Shown in pieces: positions 43,920-53,359 of a stretch of DNA of 64,000 bases. The notes below the pieces were generated by a model, which worked only from the letters and a program-made list of their open reading frames with translations, was not told the origin of the DNA and did not search any database. The stretch lies in assembly GCA_964529715.1 (NCBI GenBank), contig CAZGXI010000022.1:24747-88746 (forward strand), given 5' to 3'. The position numbers were made by a program, and so were the translations under genes. The DNA comes from CAZGXI01 sp964529715 (GTDB taxonomy: Bacteria; Chloroflexota; Anaerolineae; Aggregatilineales; Ch27). Each line of letters opens with the position of its first letter. Within the stretch, counting starts at the first letter, position 1.

Positions 43920-43966
43920 CCCCTATATATGGGGGTAATTGGACCAACACACCCCATATCTGGCGG
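43920..43966 (-). promoter_or_regulatory. Pair of NrdR boxes
   Basis: Two 16-bp boxes, CCCCTATATATGGGGG (43920-43935) and ACCCCATATCTGGCGG (43951-43966), fit the NrdR consensus (C-w-A-t-A-T-a-T-w-G core) and start exactly 31 bp apart, three helical turns, the usual spacing. They lie about 85 bases before nrdR. The rest of the 369-base gap 43837-44205 holds only this and the ftsZ terminator. Confidence 0.85.
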
Positions 43967-44128
43967 ATGCGAGGGAGCATCACTATAGCATGGTTGTTCG
44001 CACAGCACAAGCAAAAACAGGCTGTTTTAGATTAAAAAATCACGGAGATTGCAGGGTTTTTTAAAAATCACCGGGGAACAGCGATTGTGGAAAGACAACA
44101 CAAGCATCCATGCGGGTGACAGACAAGA

Positions 44129-44169
44129 CTTCCCATCCCGGCGCGCAGGCCCACAGCCGAGATGGGAAG
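44129..44169 (-). terminator. Hairpin after ftsZ
   Basis: CTTCCCATC and GATGGGAAG form a 9-bp perfect stem extended by CGGC/GCCG. On the minus strand TCTTGTCTG follows, a weak T-tract. It lies 37 bases after the ftsZ stop and probably ends the dcw transcript. Confidence 0.6.
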
Positions 44170-44205
44170 CAATCGAACAAAACCAAGGGGGAGGGCAGCC
44201 CAGGT

Positions 44206-45354
44206 TTAGCGTTTGCGCAAAAACGTCGGGATATCGATGTTTTCGCTGTCGTAGACCTTATAATCACGGGACTGCTGGCCCTGCTGCGGCTCTCCGGTCA
44301 TGCCGCTCCCCGGCTGCACCGGGCGGCGCTGTGGCTGCGGCTGCTGCACGGGCCGCCCCGGCACCATCTGGCCGGTTTCCACCTGCCGCCGGGCCACACG
44401 GCTCTGCTCAAAGCCGGTGGCGATGACCGTGATCCGCACCGTGTCGCCGATATTCGGGTCAATGACCGCGCCGAAGATCAGATTCACGTCTGGGTGGGCG
44501 GTATCCTTGATGATGGCTGCCGCCTCATTGACCTCAAACAGGCTCAGGTCGGGGCCGCCGGTCACATTGAACAGGATGCCGCGCGCGCCGTCAATGGTCA
44601 CGTCCAGCAGTTGGCTGCTGATCGCCGCCTCGGCAGCCTTACGGGCGCGATCCTCGCCCGACGCCTGTCCGACGGCCATCAGCGCCGCCCCGCCCTCCGA
44701 CATGATGGTGCGCACGTCGGCAAAGTCCAGATTGATCAGGCCGGGCACGGTGATCAGCTCCGAAATGCCCTGGATACCCTGACGCAGCACATCATCGGCC
44801 ACGCGGAAGGCATCTTGCAAGCTGGAGCGTTTGTCGGCGATTTGCAGCAGGCGGTCGTTTGGAATCACAATCAGCGTATCGACCTGGTTCTTGAGCGCCT
44901 CAATACCCGCCTCTGCCGAGTCCTGGCGGCGTTTCCCCTCGAAAGTAAAGGGCCTGGTAACGACGCCGATGGTCAGGGCACTGAGTTCCTTAGCGATCTG
45001 GGCCACAATGGGCGCTGCGCCCGTGCCCGTGCCGCCGCCCATGCCGCAGGTGATAAAGACCATGTCTGCGCCGCGCAGCACCTCATACAGTTCGTCAGAG
45101 CTTTCCTCGGCAGCCTTCCTGCCGATTTCCGGGTTGCCGCCCGCGCCGAGTCCACGCGTCAGCTTATCCCCGATACGGACGCGCGTTTTGGCCTGCGACA
45201 GCATTAACGCCTGAGCGTCGGTATTGATCGAGATAAAATCGACACCGCCCATGCCCTCTTCGATCATCCGGTTGATGGCATTACCGCCGCCACCACCGAC
45301 ACCAACCACTTTAATCTGTGCGAAGTTTTCACCTGGTGAAACGTCTGTAGTCAT
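44206..45354 (-). CDS. ftsZ: Cell division GTPase FtsZ
   Basis: A 382-residue tubulin homologue that forms the division ring. The GTP-binding signature GMGGGTGTG lies at residues 104-112, and the T7 loop NLDFADVRTIM near 210. A Gln/Pro/Arg-rich linker (about 330-370) ends in the conserved C-terminal peptide DIPTFLRKR, which would bind FtsA. The start MTTDVS at 45354 has GGAGGG 5 bases upstream. A possible extra promoter (TAGAAT at 45438-45443 on the minus strand, weak -35) lies in the 161-base gap after ftsA. Confidence 0.98.
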   Translation of the reverse strand: MTTDVSPGENFAQIKVVGVGGGGGNAINRMIEEGMGGVDFISINTDAQALMLSQAKTRVRIGDKLTRGLGAGGNPEIGRKAAEESSDELYEVLRGADMVFITCGMGGGTGTGAAPIVAQIAKELSALTIGVVTRPFTFEGKRRQDSAEAGIEALKNQVDTLIVIPNDRLLQIADKRSSLQDAFRVADDVLRQGIQGISELITVPGLINLDFADVRTIMSEGGAALMAVGQASGEDRARKAAEAAISSQLLDVTIDGARGILFNVTGGPDLSLFEVNEAAAIIKDTAHPDVNLIFGAVIDPNIGDTVRITVIATGFEQSRVARRQVETGQMVPGRPVQQPQPQRRPVQPGSGMTGEPQQGQQSRDYKVYDSENIDIPTFLRKR

Positions 45355-45515
45355 CCTGTCCCTCCCCGTATGGTCTGAGAGCAAGCCTGTCTTTTGCCAG
45401 AAACGGGCTGGCCTGCGCGTTGCTGACTCCTGCGGCTATTCTACGCGCAAAGTCTAAACCCCAAAAATGCGCAAGTTCTAAAATCCTAACGCCTCTATCC
45501 CCAATCTATATCCCC

Positions 45516-46775
45516 TCAATGATTCTCTTCTTCCGGCAAAAAACGTCGGAACAAGCCGCCCAACGTCCGGCCCAGCCGAAACCCCTCGTTCGGCCCACGC
45601 CCCTTACTGACCGGTCCACCGGGCCGCCGCTGTTCTTCCAGGTCTAAGGCCAGTCCCAGGCGCAGCAGTCCCACGCTGGTACTGAACATCGGGCTGCGCA
45701 GCAGATCGGCCATGCCGCTCACCTTTTCCGGTTGCGCCACGCGCACCGGCATCCGCATGACGCCAGAGGCCACCTGTCGGATGCCCGGCAGCAGCGCCGT
45801 CCCGCCGGTCAGCACTACGCCTGCCGGAAGCAACCCATCGTAGCCGGAACGCTTGACTTCTTGCAACACCAACTCGAACATCTCTTCTACACGCGCCTCG
45901 ATGATCAAGGCCAGATCACGGCGCAGCACCTTGCTGGGAAATTCCTCCCCAAACGGTTGCACCGGGAACGCCTCCAGCGCGTCCACCTCGCGGGCAACGG
46001 CATGGCCGTATTCCACCTTGACCGCCTCTGCCAGATCGAAAGGCAGGCGCAGGCCGTGCGCCACATCGTTGCTGATATGCCAGCCGCCCACCGGCAGGAT
46101 GGCCGTATGCCACACCGTCCCCTCGATAAACACCGCCAGATCGGTCGTGCCGCCGCCGATGTCCACCACCAGCACGCCCATCTGCTGTTCGGTCGGCGTC
46201 AGCACCACGTCGCCGGAGGCCAGCGGGTTCAAGATAAAGCGATCCACGTATACGCCGGTCGCCTCGACACACTTTTCCAGGTTTTGCACCGTCGTCGCCG
46301 AGGCGGTGATAATGTGCGCCTCGACTTCCAGCCGGAAGCCATGCATCCCCAGCGGGCTTTTGACGCCGTCCATCCCGTCCAGGCTATACGTGCGAGGGAT
46401 GACGTGCAACACCTCGCGGTTGTGCGGGATGGCGATGGCCCGCGCGTTTTCCATCGCCCGCTCCATGTCTTCGATCTGCACACCGTGCGTGCCCGAAAGC
46501 CCAGCCACGCCCCGGCTATTGATCGAGGAGATATGGCTGCCTGCCAGGCTGACAAAGGCGCGCCCGATCTCGTAGCCGCTGCTGCGCTCGGCCTTGTGCA
46601 CGGCAGAGGAGATCGAGGCCGTCAAGGCGTTCATATCGGTCACGATGCCTTTTTGCATCCCGTGACTCGGTTCCAGGCCCAGCCCGACGACGTAAATATC
46701 TTCCTCCCGCACCTCACCCACGATGCAGCAGACTTTGGTCGTGCCGACGTCGATCCCGACAACCAGTTCGCCCAT
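45516..46775 (-). CDS. ftsA: Cell division protein FtsA
   Basis: A 419-residue actin-like protein that tethers FtsZ to the membrane. Phosphate-binding VGIDVGTTKVCCIVGEV is at the N-terminus, DIGGGTTDLAVF near 205-216 and the adenosine motif GVVLTGGTALLPGI near 325. The C-terminus (LGRTLGGLFRRFLPEEE) is the amphipathic membrane-targeting helix. The gene is 8 bases after ftsQ. Confidence 0.97.
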   Translation of the reverse strand: MGELVVGIDVGTTKVCCIVGEVREEDIYVVGLGLEPSHGMQKGIVTDMNALTASISSAVHKAERSSGYEIGRAFVSLAGSHISSINSRGVAGLSGTHGVQIEDMERAMENARAIAIPHNREVLHVIPRTYSLDGMDGVKSPLGMHGFRLEVEAHIITASATTVQNLEKCVEATGVYVDRFILNPLASGDVVLTPTEQQMGVLVVDIGGGTTDLAVFIEGTVWHTAILPVGGWHISNDVAHGLRLPFDLAEAVKVEYGHAVAREVDALEAFPVQPFGEEFPSKVLRRDLALIIEARVEEMFELVLQEVKRSGYDGLLPAGVVLTGGTALLPGIRQVASGVMRMPVRVAQPEKVSGMADLLRSPMFSTSVGLLRLGLALDLEEQRRPGGPVSKGRGPNEGFRLGRTLGGLFRRFLPEEENH

Positions 46776-46783
46776 GCCCGTCG

Positions 46784-47764
46784 CTACTCGGTCTCCCCGG
46801 CGGGAGCGGCTTCAGTCGCCTCATCGCGCCCCCACCAGACTTTGTAATAAGGTGCATCGACGTTACCCACGTCGATGAATTCTGGATAAATGCCCCGCGC
46901 CTGCAAGTCAGCGGCCAGGGCATTGTACATGTTCATCTTGGCAGCCATATCCGTCCCGGTGCCGAACCAGACCAGCCAGCCGCCCACATCTCGAAAACCC
47001 AATCCCTCCACCGGGCGGTAGAGCAACGCCTCGATGTTAGGATAGAGTCTCCGAAGCTGCAAAGCGCCGTCCACCACCTCCTGCGGGATGATCACGTTCG
47101 CTCCGACCGGATCGTCTACCCCTTCTACCACCACGCGGACCAGTCCTTCCAGGTCGGTGCGTTGTGGCATCACCCGGCCCCGCACATCGATCCAGGTGCG
47201 CACGCCCGCCTGCTCCCAGATGAGCGCCGGTTCGCGCTCCTGCACCTGTATCTGCACCAGGTGCGGGGGCCAGCCGACCGACACCTCCACCGCGCCTACG
47301 CTCGACGAACGCCTGATCGCCGCCTCGACATCCGCCGGATCGACCCAGAACAGATGCATGTTGGCAATCCCGCTCAGGGCGAACACTTCCTCCGCCGTCA
47401 GATGATGCAGCCCGCCGACCTCGACATGGTTCACATAGAAGGCATCGGCCTGAAAAAACAGGAACAGCACCACCAGCAAGCTGAACAGGATCACCGCGCT
47501 CAACATCCGCGCCGACAGCATCAGGTCGAACTGGTCCGAGCGCGACTGGATCATCGTCTCCGGGGGCGACACGGCGCGCTGGCTCTTGCCCCGCGCCTTG
47601 CTGCGGCGGGGAGATGGAACGGGCGCTTCGCCCGCTGCCGGACGCGGACGGACCACCGGCTGTGCGACCTTCTCCCGCTGGCCAGGTGCAGCCACATGGG
47701 ACGACACAACTTTGTCCCGCCGTCGCCGTCGGCGCGTGGTGGCCGTTTCGGAAGATGCCGCCAT
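46784..47764 (-). CDS. ftsQ: Cell division protein FtsQ/DivIB
   Basis: A 326-residue bitopic protein. A long, Arg-rich cytoplasmic tail (1-80) precedes the transmembrane segment (about 88-108). The POTRA domain starts at FYVNHVEVGGLHHLTAEEV, and the FtsQ domain follows with VQVQEREPALIWEQAG and IDVRGRVMP. It links the septal synthase to the divisome. The start MAASSE at 47764 is taken from a GGGGAAA signal; the frame is open a little further upstream. Its place between murB and ftsA is the typical one. Confidence 0.93.
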   Translation of the reverse strand: MAASSETATTRRRRRRDKVVSSHVAAPGQREKVAQPVVRPRPAAGEAPVPSPRRSKARGKSQRAVSPPETMIQSRSDQFDLMLSARMLSAVILFSLLVVLFLFFQADAFYVNHVEVGGLHHLTAEEVFALSGIANMHLFWVDPADVEAAIRRSSSVGAVEVSVGWPPHLVQIQVQEREPALIWEQAGVRTWIDVRGRVMPQRTDLEGLVRVVVEGVDDPVGANVIIPQEVVDGALQLRRLYPNIEALLYRPVEGLGFRDVGGWLVWFGTGTDMAAKMNMYNALAADLQARGIYPEFIDVGNVDAPYYKVWWGRDEATEAAPAGETE

Positions 47765-47898
47765 GCCGTTTCCCCGATACGTGTGCTGTCGTGTTCGGAT
47801 GACTACAGTTTCCCACAAAACCCACTATATGCCAACAAGTCATTGCTGTCCAACGGACCTTTTCGCTATTTAGGTTTGAAAAGCGAAACGGTCGCGGA

Positions 47899-48837
47899 TC
47901 AAATCAGTTCAATTTCGAGTTCGAGGGCCACACCGAATTGCGTCTGCACGGTCTCCTGCGCCAACCGGATCAGCGCAAGATAGTCCGAGGCCGTGCCACC
48001 GCCCGTATTGACGAAGAAATTGGCGTGCACAGGGGAAATCTGCACGCCGCCGATCTGCCTACCCTTGAGGCCCGCCGCCTCGATCAGGCGGCCCGCGTAA
48101 TCGCCGGGGGGATTCTTGAACATACTGCCCAAACTCGCGCCGGGTGGCTGAGTGCGCCTGCGGTGGGCAATGTACTCGTCCGCTTTGACCTGGAGCGCCG
48201 CCGGGTCTGCGCCGGGAGTGAGAATCAGCGTCGCGCCGGCCACAACGAACCGCTCTCTGCGGCCCTTGAGCGCCGACGCGCGGTAGGCATATTGCATCTG
48301 CTCGGCGGGCCAGACTTCCTTAACTGCCCCCTCTTCGTATACAGAGAGAGGATCAAGGGATGAGGTTTGACCAGGAAAGTACAATGTCACGTCGCGTAGG
48401 TTGTGCGCCATGTCGCCGCCATGTGCGCCGGCGTTATTGATGACCGCGCCGCCGACCGTACCGGGGATGTTCACCGCCCATTCCAGCCCGGCCAGACCAC
48501 GCCGGATGCAGCGCCGCGCCAGCGCGCCGAGATTCGCGCCACTTTCCGCCCGGACCAGCCCATCTTTGCCGAACGTGACACGCCCCGCCCGGTTAACAAT
48601 AACCAGGCCGCGAAAACCTGCGTCGGAGACGAGCACGTTCGCCCCGCCGCCGAGGATGCGATAAGGCAGCTCCAGTTCCCAGGCACAAAAAACCATCGCC
48701 AGCAAATCGCGCAGCGTCCGCGCGACGATCAACGCATCCGCCGGGCCGCCCAGCCGCGCTGCCGTGTGGCGGGCCAGCGGTTCATCCCGCCGCAGCGCCG
48801 CCCCAAACCGCTTTTCCAATTCCCCATAACCGGCCAT
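47899..48837 (-). CDS. murB: UDP-N-acetylenolpyruvoylglucosamine reductase
   Basis: A 312-residue FAD-dependent enzyme that reduces UDP-GlcNAc-enolpyruvate to UDP-MurNAc. FAD-binding YRILGGGANVLVSDAGFRGLV (about 57-77), GLEWAVNIPGTVGGAVINNAGAHGGD (about 115-140), RRRTQPPGASLGSMFKNP (the catalytic Ser in GSMFKNP) and the end with HANFFVNTGG are all present. The start MAGYGE is chosen; the frame extends upstream only into a repeat region. It is the usual neighbour of murC. Confidence 0.96.
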   Translation of the reverse strand: MAGYGELEKRFGAALRRDEPLARHTAARLGGPADALIVARTLRDLLAMVFCAWELELPYRILGGGANVLVSDAGFRGLVIVNRAGRVTFGKDGLVRAESGANLGALARRCIRRGLAGLEWAVNIPGTVGGAVINNAGAHGGDMAHNLRDVTLYFPGQTSSLDPLSVYEEGAVKEVWPAEQMQYAYRASALKGRRERFVVAGATLILTPGADPAALQVKADEYIAHRRRTQPPGASLGSMFKNPPGDYAGRLIEAAGLKGRQIGGVQISPVHANFFVNTGGGTASDYLALIRLAQETVQTQFGVALELEIELI

Positions 48838-48849
48838 CGGCTTCAAGAC

Positions 48850-48924
48850 CTCACACCGCCAAGATCGCACAGGACGCCGAGACAAACCAAGAATCTTCGT
48901 GCCCTTTGCGTTCTTTGCGGTGAG
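48850..48924. repeat. Imperfect inverted repeat between murC and murB
   Basis: Left arm CTCACACCGCCAAGATCGCA and right arm TTTGCGTTCTTTGCGGTGAG pair with a few mismatches around a short core. The arm CCGCCAAGA also occurs in the nuo terminator at 15481, suggesting a dispersed repeat family. Confidence 0.45.
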
Positions 48925-48925
48925 A

Positions 48926-50332
48926 TCACTTTTTCTTTTCAAGACTCGTCAGGAGCATTTCGCCGATGCGCGGGCCATCCCCGGCGCTGAGGATGATCAC
49001 TACATCGCCCGGTTTGACACCCGCCTCCAACGCCGTCACCGCGTCTTCCAGGCCAGGCGTGTGGCGCACATCAGGATGCTCAATCTCCGCCACAAGGTCC
49101 GCCACACCTGGCTCGCCCGCGAACGCCGCCGCCGACTCTCGTGCGCCGTAAACGTCAGTGATCAACACGTGATCCGCGTTTTCCGGCAGAAAAGCCCCCG
49201 CAAAGCCTTCCCACAGCGCCCGCAGCCGGGAATAGGTATGCGGTTGCCACACCGCCCAGATACCCGCGCGGGGATAGCGCCCCCGCGCCGCCGCCAGTGT
49301 TGCACGGATGGCGGTAGGGTGATGGGCGTAATCATCAATGACGGTCACACCGCCCGCCTGTCCACGGACATCGAAGCGCCGTTGTGCCCCGGTAAATGTC
49401 GCCAGCGCCGCCAACGCCGGTCCGAGCGGCACACCCAACCGATCCATGACGATCAGGGCCGCCAGCGCGTTCTGCACATTGTGCAAGCCCGGCGCACGCA
49501 GCATCACACGCCCCAACTCCACCCGGCCCGTCTCATACCAGAGGGTGAAGTTCATCCCGCCCAGGTGGTTCGGCTGCCAGTCTCGCCCCTGCCAATCGGC
49601 AGCGGCGTTATACACACCGTAACTGATCGTGGGCAAATTCTGGACGCGGCGGTTGTTACCCAGCGTGAAAGCCGCCGGGTCGTCGGCGCAGGTAACCAGC
49701 AGCCCTTCCGGCGGCAACCGGAGGGCAAATTCGTTGAAAGCGTGCACAACGGCAGCCATCGAAGGGAATAGGTCCGGGTGATCGTGTTCGACATTGGTGA
49801 TCACGGCGACCTGAGGGCGCAGGCCCAAGAACATGTTGTCATATTCGTCGGCCTCGATGACGAATGCCTCGCCCCGCCCCACGCCGGCGTTGCTGCCCGT
49901 GCTCGGCACCACGCCGCCGACGATATACGTCGGATCGCGGCCTGTTTCGATCAACATGTGAACGATCATGGCCGTGGTCGTCGTCTTACCGTGCGTCCCG
50001 GCGACCGCCACGCCCGTGTAACCCATCATCAACTGGCCGAGGATGTCTGCCCGCTTGTAAACCGGAATACGCGCCCGCCGCGCCGCTACGACCTCCACAT
50101 TATCCGGCGGGATGGCCGAGGAGATGATCACCAATTCTGCGTCGCCGACATTGGCCGGGTCATGCCCCTGGTGGATCGTCGCGCCTTCTTTCGCCAGCGC
50201 CTCCGTCAGGGCATTTGCCTGCTGATCGGACCCCGAAACCGTATAGCCCTGTAACAGCATCACACGGGCAATGGCCGAAATCCCCACCCCGCCGATGCCG
50301 ATAAAGTGAACCCGCTGTCCTGGAACCAACAT
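48926..50332 (-). CDS. murC: UDP-N-acetylmuramate--L-alanine ligase
   Basis: A 468-residue Mur ligase that adds L-Ala to UDP-MurNAc. It begins with the glycine-rich VHFIGIGGVGISAIARVML. The P-loop is GTHGKTTTTAM (about 114-124), and NVEHDHPDLF and the C-terminal DDYAHHPTAIRATL are conserved. It ends in a short Lys tail. The gene is 7 bases after the CvpA-like gene. Confidence 0.97.
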   Translation of the reverse strand: MLVPGQRVHFIGIGGVGISAIARVMLLQGYTVSGSDQQANALTEALAKEGATIHQGHDPANVGDAELVIISSAIPPDNVEVVAARRARIPVYKRADILGQLMMGYTGVAVAGTHGKTTTTAMIVHMLIETGRDPTYIVGGVVPSTGSNAGVGRGEAFVIEADEYDNMFLGLRPQVAVITNVEHDHPDLFPSMAAVVHAFNEFALRLPPEGLLVTCADDPAAFTLGNNRRVQNLPTISYGVYNAAADWQGRDWQPNHLGGMNFTLWYETGRVELGRVMLRAPGLHNVQNALAALIVMDRLGVPLGPALAALATFTGAQRRFDVRGQAGGVTVIDDYAHHPTAIRATLAAARGRYPRAGIWAVWQPHTYSRLRALWEGFAGAFLPENADHVLITDVYGARESAAAFAGEPGVADLVAEIEHPDVRHTPGLEDAVTALEAGVKPGDVVIILSAGDGPRIGEMLLTSLEKKK

Positions 50333-50339
50333 GTGGCGC

Positions 50340-50870
50340 TCAGATCATCACGACAATGACAAAGAGAAACAGCACCACGACCATCAGCGTCAGCAGGTTG
50401 CCTTCCAGCATCCAGACCAGCGGAAGCTGCCCGACCATCGCGGCGCTGGGCGACCCCAACGGCGGGGCCGAAACATAGGGGCTAAGCGGATAGCCCAGAT
50501 TGTCCATGTAATACCATAGCGAACCGAACAACAGGTAGCCGTTGAAGCCGCCGAGCAGCGCGCCCAACAACCCTTCTTGAAAACCCTCACGCCCCCCTTT
50601 GTGACGCTGGGTGCGCTTCTCCAGACTTTCTGGCGTCTGATAGGCAAAAAAGGCGATAACGAGCAGGATACCGCCGTACAGGTAAAACTGCTGTGCGGGT
50701 GCAGCCCCAGCAGTCAACGGAGCCAACAGCACATCTTTAAACTGTTCGAGCGAAAAGATCGCCAGGACGAGGCCGGTCAGGGCGATGATCTCTTTGGTCC
50801 AGCCCCGCATAAAACCGATCAGGCCGAACATCACAATCATGAACCACAAAAAACTGGATAGCTGTATCAT
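50340..50870 (-). CDS. CvpA-like membrane protein
   Basis: A 176-residue polytopic protein with about four transmembrane helices (4-22, 30-48, 68-85 and 150-172) and the family-like start MFGLIGFMRGWTKEIIALTGLVLAIF. It resembles CvpA (colicin V production family) in topology and the R-G-W-x-x-E pattern, but not strongly. It lies between murG and murC and overlaps murG by 4 bases, so a link with cell-wall precursor export or septation is plausible. No catalytic motif. Confidence 0.6.
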   Translation of the reverse strand: MIQLSSFLWFMIVMFGLIGFMRGWTKEIIALTGLVLAIFSLEQFKDVLLAPLTAGAAPAQQFYLYGGILLVIAFFAYQTPESLEKRTQRHKGGREGFQEGLLGALLGGFNGYLLFGSLWYYMDNLGYPLSPYVSAPPLGSPSAAMVGQLPLVWMLEGNLLTLMVVVLFLFVIVVMI

Positions 50871-51979
50871 GACGCCTCCAACGCCACCAAGCGGGCGATG
50901 TTCCGCGCGCCGTCTGGACGGGCCAACGCCCTGGCACTCGCGGCCATCCGCCGCAATGCCGCCGGATCGGTCAGCAGCCGTCGGATCGCCGGATAAAGGG
51001 TCTCGTTCAACGCGCCGTCGTCCAACTGCACCGCTGCCCCGCGCGCCACCAGGTAATCGGCGTTGATCCGTTGATACCGCCAGGCGTAAGGGTAAGGCAC
51101 CAAAATGGCGGGCAACCCGAACAGCGGATACTCGCCCAGTGTGCTGGCTCCTGCCCGGCTCACGATCAGATCTGCCGTCGCCAACGCCAAGCCCATCTCG
51201 TCGTGCAGGTAGGCAAAGGCATGATAATCGGCCTGCTGGTCGGCTGTCAACTTTTCGCGCGCTGCCTGCACCTCTGGCCAGTCCAACTCGCCGCTGACGT
51301 GGATCACCTGTACTCCATCCGCCAGCAGCAGCGGCAGGATCGCCAACAGCGCCCGATTGATATTGCGCGCGCCCCGGCTGCCGCCGGACACCAGCAGCGT
51401 CTGCCGCGCCGGGTCCAGTCCAAAGTACCCTCTGCCCTGTTCGCCCGTAGCTTCCAGCACCGCCCGGCGCACCGGATAACCGGTCGCTACCACATTGCCA
51501 GGGCGAAAATAGGCCGCCGTATCACCCGTCGTAGCCGCCACCCGGCACGCCAACCGCCCAACCAGTTTGAGTACCCAGCCTGGCTCAATGTCGGGCACAA
51601 ATACCAGGAGCGGCACACGCCAGACCCACGCCGCCACGCCGACCGGCAGGCTGGCCCAACCGCCGGTGAGAAACACCCGGTCTGGGCGGTAGCGTCGGAT
51701 CAGGTTCCACGCCTGGACAAAACCGATCCCCAGTCGCGCGATGCTAGATACCATACGGCGCGGCCCAACCCCATGCACCGGCCCGCCCTGGACCGCCGCT
51801 GTCGCCAGCCAACGCACCCCGCTGCGCGCGGCCATGCCCGCCTCCATCCCGCCGGCGCTGCCGACAAAGATCAGGTCCGGTGGAGCAAAGGCTGCATCAC
51901 CGGCCTGGAGTGCTTCCGCTACGGCGAACGCGGGGTACACTCCGCCCCCCGTCCCCCCGGCTGAGATCATAACTCTCAT
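50867..51979 (-). CDS. murG: MurG (UDP-GlcNAc:lipid I GlcNAc transferase) with an altered glycine loop
   Basis: A 370-residue GT-B glycosyltransferase that completes lipid II. The N-terminal loop reads S-A-G-G-T-G-G-G-V-Y-P, where most MurG proteins have GGTGGHxxP; residue 13 is Gly in place of His. The C-terminal domain has LLVSGGSRGARNINRAL and VSRAGASTLGEYPLFGLPAILVPYPYA, the UDP-GlcNAc site, intact. The start MRVMISAG at 51979 has GGAAG upstream and overlaps ftsW by 83 bases. Confidence 0.93.
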   Translation of the reverse strand: MRVMISAGGTGGGVYPAFAVAEALQAGDAAFAPPDLIFVGSAGGMEAGMAARSGVRWLATAAVQGGPVHGVGPRRMVSSIARLGIGFVQAWNLIRRYRPDRVFLTGGWASLPVGVAAWVWRVPLLVFVPDIEPGWVLKLVGRLACRVAATTGDTAAYFRPGNVVATGYPVRRAVLEATGEQGRGYFGLDPARQTLLVSGGSRGARNINRALLAILPLLLADGVQVIHVSGELDWPEVQAAREKLTADQQADYHAFAYLHDEMGLALATADLIVSRAGASTLGEYPLFGLPAILVPYPYAWRYQRINADYLVARGAAVQLDDGALNETLYPAIRRLLTDPAALRRMAASARALARPDGARNIARLVALEAS

Positions 51980-53222
51980 TGATCTTCCGTTCCGGCACCG
52001 ATTCGCGCGCCGACACGCGCGAGACACTCAACATCAGCCCGACGCCCGCCAGCGCCACCACCAACGACGACCCGCCGAAGCTGATAAACGGCAGCGGCAC
52101 ACCGCTGAACGGTAACACCGCCGTCATCACGGCGATATTCAGCAGCGCCTGGAAAGCGATCCAGCAGGCAATCCCCGACGCCAGCAGCGATCCGAAACTG
52201 TCCCGCGCCAGGCGCGCAATACGAAATCCTCGGACGACCAGCACCACGAACAACACCGTCACCAAGACACAGCCAAGCAGACCTAACTCCTCTCCAATGA
52301 TGGCGAAGATACTGTCGGTATGGGGGGCGGGCAAAAAGCCGAACTTCTGCCGCCCCTGCCCTAACCCCACGCCCATCACCCCGCCATTGAGAAAGGCAAT
52401 CACAGCCTGTTGAACGTGGTAGCTGGCCGTCGTCAGATCCGACACGCCTGACAGGTAGGAAGACAGGCGCGCCCCGGCGTAAGTGATCTGCGAGGTCAAC
52501 AGCCAGCCTGCCAGCGCCGCCAGGCCGCCCGTGATGCCCATTTGCAGCCAGTCGGCCCCGGCCAGAAAGAACATCGTGCCCGCCGACAGCAGCACCAGCG
52601 CCGCCGTGCTCAGGTCGGGCTGGAGGATGATCAGCCCGGCCACCGTCCCGACCAAAATCGAGAACGGGATCAGGCCGTAGGTGATGCGCCGAATTTTAGC
52701 TTGCTTGGCCGAAAGCCACGCCGCCATGTAGATGATCGTCGCTAGCTCGGCGGGTTCGCCCGGCTGGATCGAGCCGTTGAAAAACGACCGCTGCGCACCA
52801 AACAGTTCCGGCGCAGTTGCCAGCAATGCGATCAGACTGGCGATCACGACCAGCATGATCCACAGCGCCAGGCGCTTCCAGATGCGATAGTCGATCAGGG
52901 CAAGCAACGCCATCACCACCAGCCCGATCCCCACCGAGCGCACCTGCCGCAAAAAGATCGTCGTCGGGTCGCCGTAAACTTGGTAGCTCCAGTCAAACGT
53001 GGTGCTGAAGACCATCATCAGGCCAATCGCCAACAGCATCCCCACGACGATAACCAGGGGCAGGTCAACGTGAGAGCGAAACAGCCGCCGCCGCTCGGCG
53101 ATGCGCAGTGGGTCAGGCGGCGTGACCGTCTCCGGCGCGCGCGCCAGGGTGCCGGTCGGCTTGATGCGCGGCGTTTTGGGCGGCGTGTATTCCTCATTTT
53201 CGACAAAGTCCGGCGCAGTCAT
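51897..53222 (-). CDS. ftsW: SEDS peptidoglycan glycosyltransferase FtsW
   Basis: A 441-residue protein of the SEDS family with about 10 transmembrane helices, starting near residue 53. Signatures include FNGSIQPGEPAELATIIYMAAWL, ILQPDLSTAALVLLSAG, SYHVQQAVIAFLNGGVMGVGLGQGRQKFGFLPAPHTDSIFAIIGEELGLLG and PFSGVPLPFISFGGSSL. It polymerises septal glycan with its partner PBP (ftsI). The long cytoplasmic N-terminal tail is Pro-rich and atypical. Its end overlaps murG. Confidence 0.95.
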   Translation of the reverse strand: MTAPDFVENEEYTPPKTPRIKPTGTLARAPETVTPPDPLRIAERRRLFRSHVDLPLVIVVGMLLAIGLMMVFSTTFDWSYQVYGDPTTIFLRQVRSVGIGLVVMALLALIDYRIWKRLALWIMLVVIASLIALLATAPELFGAQRSFFNGSIQPGEPAELATIIYMAAWLSAKQAKIRRITYGLIPFSILVGTVAGLIILQPDLSTAALVLLSAGTMFFLAGADWLQMGITGGLAALAGWLLTSQITYAGARLSSYLSGVSDLTTASYHVQQAVIAFLNGGVMGVGLGQGRQKFGFLPAPHTDSIFAIIGEELGLLGCVLVTVLFVVLVVRGFRIARLARDSFGSLLASGIACWIAFQALLNIAVMTAVLPFSGVPLPFISFGGSSLVVALAGVGLMLSVSRVSARESVPERKINESYDLSRGDGGRSVPRVRRSGSTPGR

Positions 53223-53359
53223 GCTAGATAGACCCCTACCCCGTGTGATCGATTCCGTCTCTATTCTAGTGCGACAGTCAAAATACGCTAATGCGCCGCC
53301 GATCTACCAGAAAATACACCCCCATGAGGTCAAGTATAGCGTCGTCATAGGCCCCGGTC

